Positions 6,996 to 10,592 of a stretch of 10,592 nucleotides of DNA are shown in pieces. Where the stretch lies: assembly GCA_937898525.1 (NCBI GenBank), contig CALCBC010000116.1, forward strand, positions 1 to 10,592. Reading direction: 5' to 3'. Source of the stretch: an uncultured Sphingomonadales bacterium (GTDB taxonomy: Bacteria > Pseudomonadota > Alphaproteobacteria > Sphingomonadales > Sphingomonadaceae). The notes under the pieces were generated by a model that saw nothing but the letters and a program-made list of their open reading frames with translations, ran no database searches and was not told where the DNA came from. Within the stretch, counting starts at the first letter, position 1; each line of letters starts with the position of its first letter. The position numbers and the translations under genes are program-made.

Positions 6996-7613
6996 CTAGC
7001 GGAAATTGCAGGCGACGCCGGCCCACAGGTACGCGATACGATCCTTGGGACCGGGGCCGCCGAAAATACCGCCGATGGCGGTTTCCTGGTCCGCCGACCC
7101 GAGCACGAATTCATCGCCGAGCGTGCTGTCCGAGACCATCGTCAACTCGCGCGTTCGTTCGACCCGGGCGCGCGGAGTGCCGATGCCGATCCCGTCCATC
7201 GTCGTGGCGGGGAATGCGCCGCCGAGTGCCCAGCCGATCCAGCGGTCATCCTGAAAAGCAAGCTGCAGCTCGCCGAATGAAGTGAACTCAGTGGGGCCGG
7301 CCGGGCATTCCTCTCCCGTCGAGCGCCTCGGCGTCCCGCCGGTCGCGCGCTGTATCGCCTGCTCGACCTCGCCGCGCGGGGCGCCGAACGCCAGCAACGA
7401 CGTGCTTCCGGTGTCGTTGGCAACGAACCGCAGGCCCTCGGCATCGAGCGCAAGGGCGACCTCGCTCGCCGTGGTCGGCCCCGCAACGCCATCGGTCGCT
7501 ACGGGACTGGGGGAAGGCGCAGCGTCTTCCGTCGCCACCGCCCGCGGCGGCGGGTCCGAGCGATTGCATGCGGCCAGCGTCAGCGCGAGAGCGACGAGGG
7601 CGGCGCCCCGCAT
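6996..7613 (-). CDS. Small lipoprotein of unknown function, next to asd
   Basis: A 205-residue predicted lipoprotein. The signal sequence (residues 1-15) ends in a lipobox LAAC, giving lipidation at Cys16. A Pro/Ala/Ser-rich linker follows (about 17-50), then a folded part of about 150 residues with LLAFGAPRGEVEQAI (73-87), a Trp-rich strand DDRWIGWALGG (122-132) and GIGIGTPRARVE (141-152). Two cysteines (103 and 202) could form a disulfide. The pattern of two 'fG.pr..ve' segments recalls small periplasmic proteins with duplicated short modules, but I recognise no named family. ATG at 7613 lies 2 nt after the asd stop, with AAAGG inside the end of asd, so it is very probably translated from the asd message. 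Whether it has any link to the diaminopimelate/threonine pathway is unknown; co-transcription may simply be convenience. Confidence 0.85.
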   Translation of the reverse strand: MRGAALVALALTLAACNRSDPPPRAVATEDAAPSPSPVATDGVAGPTTASEVALALDAEGLRFVANDTGSTSLLAFGAPRGEVEQAIQRATGGTPRRSTGEECPAGPTEFTSFGELQLAFQDDRWIGWALGGAFPATTMDGIGIGTPRARVERTRELTMVSDSTLGDEFVLGSADQETAIGGIFGGPGPKDRIAYLWAGVACNFR

Positions 7614-7615
7614 GG

Positions 7616-8641
7616 TCAGCCTTTCTTCAGGTGCCGCCGCCCGAGCAGTTCGGCGATCTGCACCGCGTTGAGCGCGGCGCCCTTGCGCAGGTTGTCGCTC
7701 ACGCACCACAGGTTGAGGCCGTTCTCTACCGTCGGATCCTCGCGCACGCGGCTGATGAACGTCGCGTAGTCCCCCGCGCTTTCGACCGGGGTGACGTACC
7801 CGCCGTCCTCTCGCTTGTCGATCAGCATGACGCCCGGGGCCTCGCGCAGGATGTCCTGCGCCTGCTGCGCCGAAATCTCGTTCTCGAACTCGATGTTGAT
7901 CGCCTCGGAGTGACCGACGAACACCGGCACGCGCACGCAGGTCGCGGTGACCTTGATCTTCGGGTCGAGGATCTTCTTGGTCTCGACCACCATCTTCCAC
8001 TCTTCCTTGGTCGAGCCGTCGTCGAGGAAGCTGTCGATGTGCGGGATCACGTTGAACGCGATCTGCTTGGTGAACTTGCGGGTCTCGACCGGGTCGCCGA
8101 CGAAGATCGCCCGGCTCTGCTCGAACAGCTCGTCCATCCCGGCCTTCCCGGCGCCCGAGACCGACTGGTAGGTAGCGACCACCACGCGCCTGATTTTCGC
8201 CACGTCGTGCAGCGGCTTCAGGGCCACGACCATCTGCGCGGTCGAGCAGTTGGGGTTCGCGATGATGTTGCGGTTCTTGTATTCGTCGATCGCGTCGGGG
8301 TTAACCTCGGGCACGATCAGCGGCACGTCGGGGTCCATGCGGTAGAGCGACGAGTTGTCGATCACCACGCAGCCGGCCGCCGCCGCCTTGGGCGCGTACT
8401 CCTTGGTCGGCCCCGAACCCGCTGCGAACAGTGCGATGTCCCAGCCGGCAAAATCGAAGTGCTCGATATTGCGGCACTTCACCATGCGCCCGGTATCGCC
8501 GATCTCGACTTCGAGGCCCTGCGAGCGCGAACTGGCCACGGCCGCGACCTCATCCATCGGAAACTCGCGCTCGGCGAGGATCGCCAGCATCTCGCGCCCG
8601 ACGTTCCCGGTGGCTCCGACCACCGCCACTCGATAACCCAC
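7616..8641 (-). CDS. asd: Aspartate-semialdehyde dehydrogenase
   Basis: A 341-residue cytoplasmic enzyme that reduces L-4-aspartyl phosphate to L-aspartate 4-semialdehyde with NADPH, the branch point to lysine/diaminopimelate, threonine and methionine. The nucleotide-binding loop is GATGNVG (9-15). The phosphate-binding region includes SSLYRMD (97-103, Arg101). The catalytic Cys is Cys132 in NPNCSTAQM, and the acid/base His is His244 in VFVGHSEAIN. Gly-rich VSGAGKAGMDE (161-171) and the C-terminal GLNLWCVSDNLRKGAALNAVQIAE (from 308) are hallmarks of the bacterial enzyme. The GTG start at 8641-8639 places the dinucleotide loop at the usual distance; the frame continues to 8695 without conserved residues and is not used. 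GGAG lies 9 nt upstream. A 79-bp gap separates it from the upstream 520-aa lipoprotein gene. It is followed after 2 nt by the small lipoprotein gene. Confidence 0.97.
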   Translation of the reverse strand: MGYRVAVVGATGNVGREMLAILAEREFPMDEVAAVASSRSQGLEVEIGDTGRMVKCRNIEHFDFAGWDIALFAAGSGPTKEYAPKAAAAGCVVIDNSSLYRMDPDVPLIVPEVNPDAIDEYKNRNIIANPNCSTAQMVVALKPLHDVAKIRRVVVATYQSVSGAGKAGMDELFEQSRAIFVGDPVETRKFTKQIAFNVIPHIDSFLDDGSTKEEWKMVVETKKILDPKIKVTATCVRVPVFVGHSEAINIEFENEISAQQAQDILREAPGVMLIDKREDGGYVTPVESAGDYATFISRVREDPTVENGLNLWCVSDNLRKGAALNAVQIAELLGRRHLKKG

Positions 8642-8720
8642 GTCTCTCGCTCCACTGACTGCCCGCAGCGCCGAGTAGTGGATACCCCGCAACACGCAAC
8701 AGCAAATGGCGGGCCCGGCG

Positions 8721-10283
8721 CTAAAGTGTCACCCCATAATCGCGCAGCAGCGTAATACAATGTGCAGTCAGCGCGGCGTTGCCGCGATCGGCAACGAACT
8801 CGGGCATCAACCGCAATGTTGCGCGCAGACCGAGCGCCGCGTCGAGGCCCGTGAGGCCGGCCTGCCGCAGCGTGTCCATCGTCGAGGCGCAGAACTGGCC
8901 GTATTGCTCGGGGCTCGGCTTGTCGACGTCGACGAAGGCGATGAAAAAATCCTTGCCGCGGATCAGCGAGCGCACCGTGGCATTCTCTCCAAGAGGCTCC
9001 TCCAGCACAAGCGAATCCGGCACCCTCTCAGCGATCGCGCCCTGGATTTGAGCGCGCCGCGCGGGGCTGGAAATATCTTCCAGCATGTTGTCCGCCTTGC
9101 AGATCGAGCGTGAACTGAAGACGCTGAACTGCGGGCAGCTCAGGACCAGACGCCAACTGCCGATGTAGTGGTTCTGCTGTCTGTCGAGATCGCGATCATT
9201 GGCACATTTTTCATTGACGCGGCGCCTCGTCCCGGCAGCCATGCCTCTGCGCTCTGCGTCCGCGCGCACGAACGGTGCGCAGCCGGCGAGCCATATCACT
9301 GCGTCCGGCTTCCACGTGTTCATCATCCGGCCAAATTCGATCTCTTCCGAAATCGAATAGGAGAGCAGGTCGGAAATCGCCGAATCGAGCGCCAGGGCCC
9401 GGTCCTTCGTCGCCTGTGTCGACAGAGTCGTCAGCACCCCAGCCTCGGGCGCTACGAGGCTCACCGCGCTAGTCAACGCCGAGATCGCCGTACTGAAGCC
9501 CGATGATTGAGTCGCGTCCGAAGTGCTGGTCTTGACGTTGATCGCGAAACGCGAGTTGCCGGTGATGCGAAACAGTGGCGAGCGGACGTGGGAAGCCGTC
9601 ACGGAAGTCGCCCACGCCTCGCCGCTCTTGCCGCCGCTGTTGTACGACACCGAATACAGCGGCACGGTCATCTCGAGCTGCGGGTTCAGCACCGATATCT
9701 TGACCACCGCGACAATCGAACGCTCTTCTTCGGTGAAGAGCCGTGCCAGCCACCCGGGCCTTTCGGCCCGATAGCTGCGAAATGACTGGGCGGCGGTGGG
9801 AATCGCGCCGTCGCTGCTTGCGCCAAGCGCTTCGTCCCCCGAGATCACCAGAAAGCGTGTATAGAGATCGGCGAACCCGTCGTTGGGGTCGATCTGCTCC
9901 GCCTGGTTGTGCCTTGTGGGCCAGTTGCGGGCGTCTCCGGCGACGTACCGCACGAGGTGGATGTCTTCGCTCGCCGTGAGGCGCGCACGTTCCGCGGCTT
10001 GTGCCTGCGCGAGCTCGGCACGCTCCTGCCTGAGTTTGGCGCGCTCCTGCCGGACTTCGGACAGCGTGTTGTCGGCCCATTGAGCCGCTTGGGTCGCTGC
10101 GTTGGCCGAGCTCTGAGCACTCTGCGCTGCCCCCGTGGCTAACTCGGCGGCCTCTTCCGCGGAAGCCGCTGCGACAGCCGTTGTGCCGGCGAGCGGTTCC
10201 ATTCTTGTAACACCAACACAGCCGGTCAGAGCAGCTGCGCCGAGCGCGCACAGCAATGCTTGCGCGGGATATCCACGATTCAT
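8721..10283 (-). CDS. Large lipoprotein with N-terminal coiled coil, unknown family
   Basis: A 520-residue predicted lipoprotein that I cannot assign to a family. The signal sequence ends in the lipobox LTGC (19-22), so Cys22 would be lipidated. Residues about 34-104 are Ala/Glu/Gln/Arg-rich and look helical or coiled-coil, with a tandem heptad RQERAKL-RQERAEL at 79-92. After a Trp-containing segment (118-145), the middle (about 188-260) looks like alternating beta strands (SIVAVVKISVLN, FRITGNSRFAINVKTS), then a small-residue-rich helical stretch (262-312). The C-terminal half has six cysteines (335, 360, 383, 395, 465, 509), consistent with disulfides in the periplasm. The ATG at 10283, preceded by GGGGGG 6 nt upstream, is preferred over the one at 10325 because it starts the signal peptide. 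Codon use is less G/C-biased than in neighbours and includes AGA and TTA, suggesting acquisition or weak expression. Confidence 0.85.
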   Translation of the reverse strand: MNRGYPAQALLCALGAAALTGCVGVTRMEPLAGTTAVAAASAEEAAELATGAAQSAQSSANAATQAAQWADNTLSEVRQERAKLRQERAELAQAQAAERARLTASEDIHLVRYVAGDARNWPTRHNQAEQIDPNDGFADLYTRFLVISGDEALGASSDGAIPTAAQSFRSYRAERPGWLARLFTEEERSIVAVVKISVLNPQLEMTVPLYSVSYNSGGKSGEAWATSVTASHVRSPLFRITGNSRFAINVKTSTSDATQSSGFSTAISALTSAVSLVAPEAGVLTTLSTQATKDRALALDSAISDLLSYSISEEIEFGRMMNTWKPDAVIWLAGCAPFVRADAERRGMAAGTRRRVNEKCANDRDLDRQQNHYIGSWRLVLSCPQFSVFSSRSICKADNMLEDISSPARRAQIQGAIAERVPDSLVLEEPLGENATVRSLIRGKDFFIAFVDVDKPSPEQYGQFCASTMDTLRQAGLTGLDAALGLRATLRLMPEFVADRGNAALTAHCITLLRDYGVTL

Positions 10284-10538
10284 TGAAGCCCCCCAAGTCT
10301 TATCCCGATTAGAAAGTGGCACCAATTCATCCAGGAATCCAGATATTTTGATTCTTCGTCCAACAGCCCGTGTTGACGCAGCTATTATGTCATCAACGTT
10401 GCAGGTCGATATGCGGGCTCTTGCATCCTCTTACGAACCAAGTCCGAAGAAGAGGCAGCCAGCACCTGAAAACGAAAAAGGGCGCCCCGTCGTCCGGGGC
10501 GCCCTTCTTCTTGAAACGTTTCTCGCTTTGGAAAGGAC
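10284..10538. other. Intergenic region upstream of the large lipoprotein gene
   Basis: This 255-bp stretch between the large lipoprotein start and the right-edge gene is comparatively A/T-rich at 10306-10400 and should contain the lipoprotein promoter on the minus strand. I could not settle a promoter: the best pair with correct spacing is TTGGTG then TAAGAC read on the minus strand, which matches consensus only partly and would start transcription inside the ribosome-binding site. The right part holds the terminator of the next gene. No tRNA or recognisable structured RNA was seen. Confidence 0.5.
10478..10506 (-). terminator. Strong intrinsic terminator for the right-edge gene
   Basis: A 12-bp perfect stem (10478-10489 with 10495-10506) rich in G/C encloses a 5-nt loop. 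Read on the minus strand it ends in TTTTTCGTTTTC, a good U-tract. Only minus-strand transcription from the right would need it, which agrees with the truncated gene ending at 10539. The plus-strand side is merely pyrimidine-rich (CTTCTTCTTG). The segment GAAGAAG at 10446-10452 is complementary to CTTCTTC at 10504-10510 and could make a competing pairing. Confidence 0.88.
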
Positions 10539-10592
10539 TCAGCCCTCCTGGCTGACGGTCTGCTTGCGCTCGGCGATGCGGGCGCGCTTGCC
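10539..10592 (-). CDS. C-terminal end of an unidentified gene (cut by window edge)
   Basis: The last 17 codons and TGA stop (10541-10539) of a minus-strand gene that enters from the right edge. The visible tail is GKRARIAERKQTVSQEG, very basic. All 17 codons end in G or C, the strong coding signature of this genome, whereas the other two minus-strand frames lack that pattern. An intrinsic terminator lies 33 bp past the stop. A short basic tail with a strong terminator would suit a ribosomal or other RNA-binding protein, but the visible residues match no C-terminus I can name, so no product is given. Confidence 0.6.
   Translation of the reverse strand, partial: GKRARIAERKQTVSQEG

Noticed and set aside
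5879..7285. 468-aa plus-strand frame running through emrB and past its end
   Set aside because: Frame-shifted shadow of emrB, then antisense to the small lipoprotein; no recognisable motif.
8710..8717. CGGGCCCG palindrome just past the large lipoprotein stop as a terminator
   Set aside because: Too short to form a stem with a usable loop and not followed by U residues.
10370..10555. 61-aa plus-strand open frame over the right-end spacer
   Set aside because: It runs straight through the terminator hairpin and into the antisense of the right-edge gene; no ribosome-binding site or family resemblance.
1..10592. Search for CRISPR arrays, insertion sequences, tRNA or rRNA genes
   Set aside because: No regularly spaced repeats, transposase motifs, terminal inverted repeats or cloverleaf/T-loop sequences were seen by eye.

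Overview
The window is a high-GC, tightly packed chromosomal segment. The gene set (a secreted bacterial ACE-type M2 peptidase, an alphaproteobacterial-style YbjN protein, an EmrRAB-type efflux operon and an asd of the 341-residue class) and strong G/C preference at third codon positions suggest an alphaproteobacterium, probably Sphingomonadales/Erythrobacteraceae. That placement is inference from gene style, not a database result.

Layout, left to right. Positions 1-142 hold no gene I can support. Positions 143-3787 are four minus-strand genes, in transcription order: a GFA/CENP-V-fold zinc protein (3787-3344), an alpha/beta hydrolase that overlaps it by 4 nt (3347-2592), a secreted ACE-like peptidyl-dipeptidase (2519-675) and a small exported YbjN-domain protein (652-143). 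A 92-bp divergent spacer (3788-3879) holds a perfect 14-bp dyad, TTAAGC-AC-GCTTAA, a likely MarR operator. To its right on the plus strand lies a three-gene operon with overlapping or nearly touching genes: a MarR-family regulator (3880-4323), an EmrA/HlyD membrane-fusion protein (4316-5398) and an EmrB-type 14-TM MFS drug transporter (5400-6986). No outer-membrane TolC partner is in the window.

The EmrB gene runs head-on into a minus-strand pair only 9 bp away: aspartate-semialdehyde dehydrogenase (asd, 8641-7616), followed after 2 nt by a 205-aa lipoprotein of unknown function (7613-6996). Upstream of asd, also on the minus strand, is a 520-aa predicted lipoprotein with an N-terminal coiled coil and no family I recognise (10283-8721). 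Its base and codon use is visibly less GC-biased than its neighbours. The right end holds a strong intrinsic terminator (10478-10506) whose U-tract serves the minus strand, and the last 17 codons of a minus-strand gene cut by the window edge.

Most of the window is ordinary core and accessory genome. I did not find a convincing wholly new system. The points most worth following are the orphan 520-aa lipoprotein, the shared divergent operator that may couple a GFA/hydrolase pair to drug efflux, the Shine-Dalgarno-less regulator start, and the lipoprotein translationally linked to asd.
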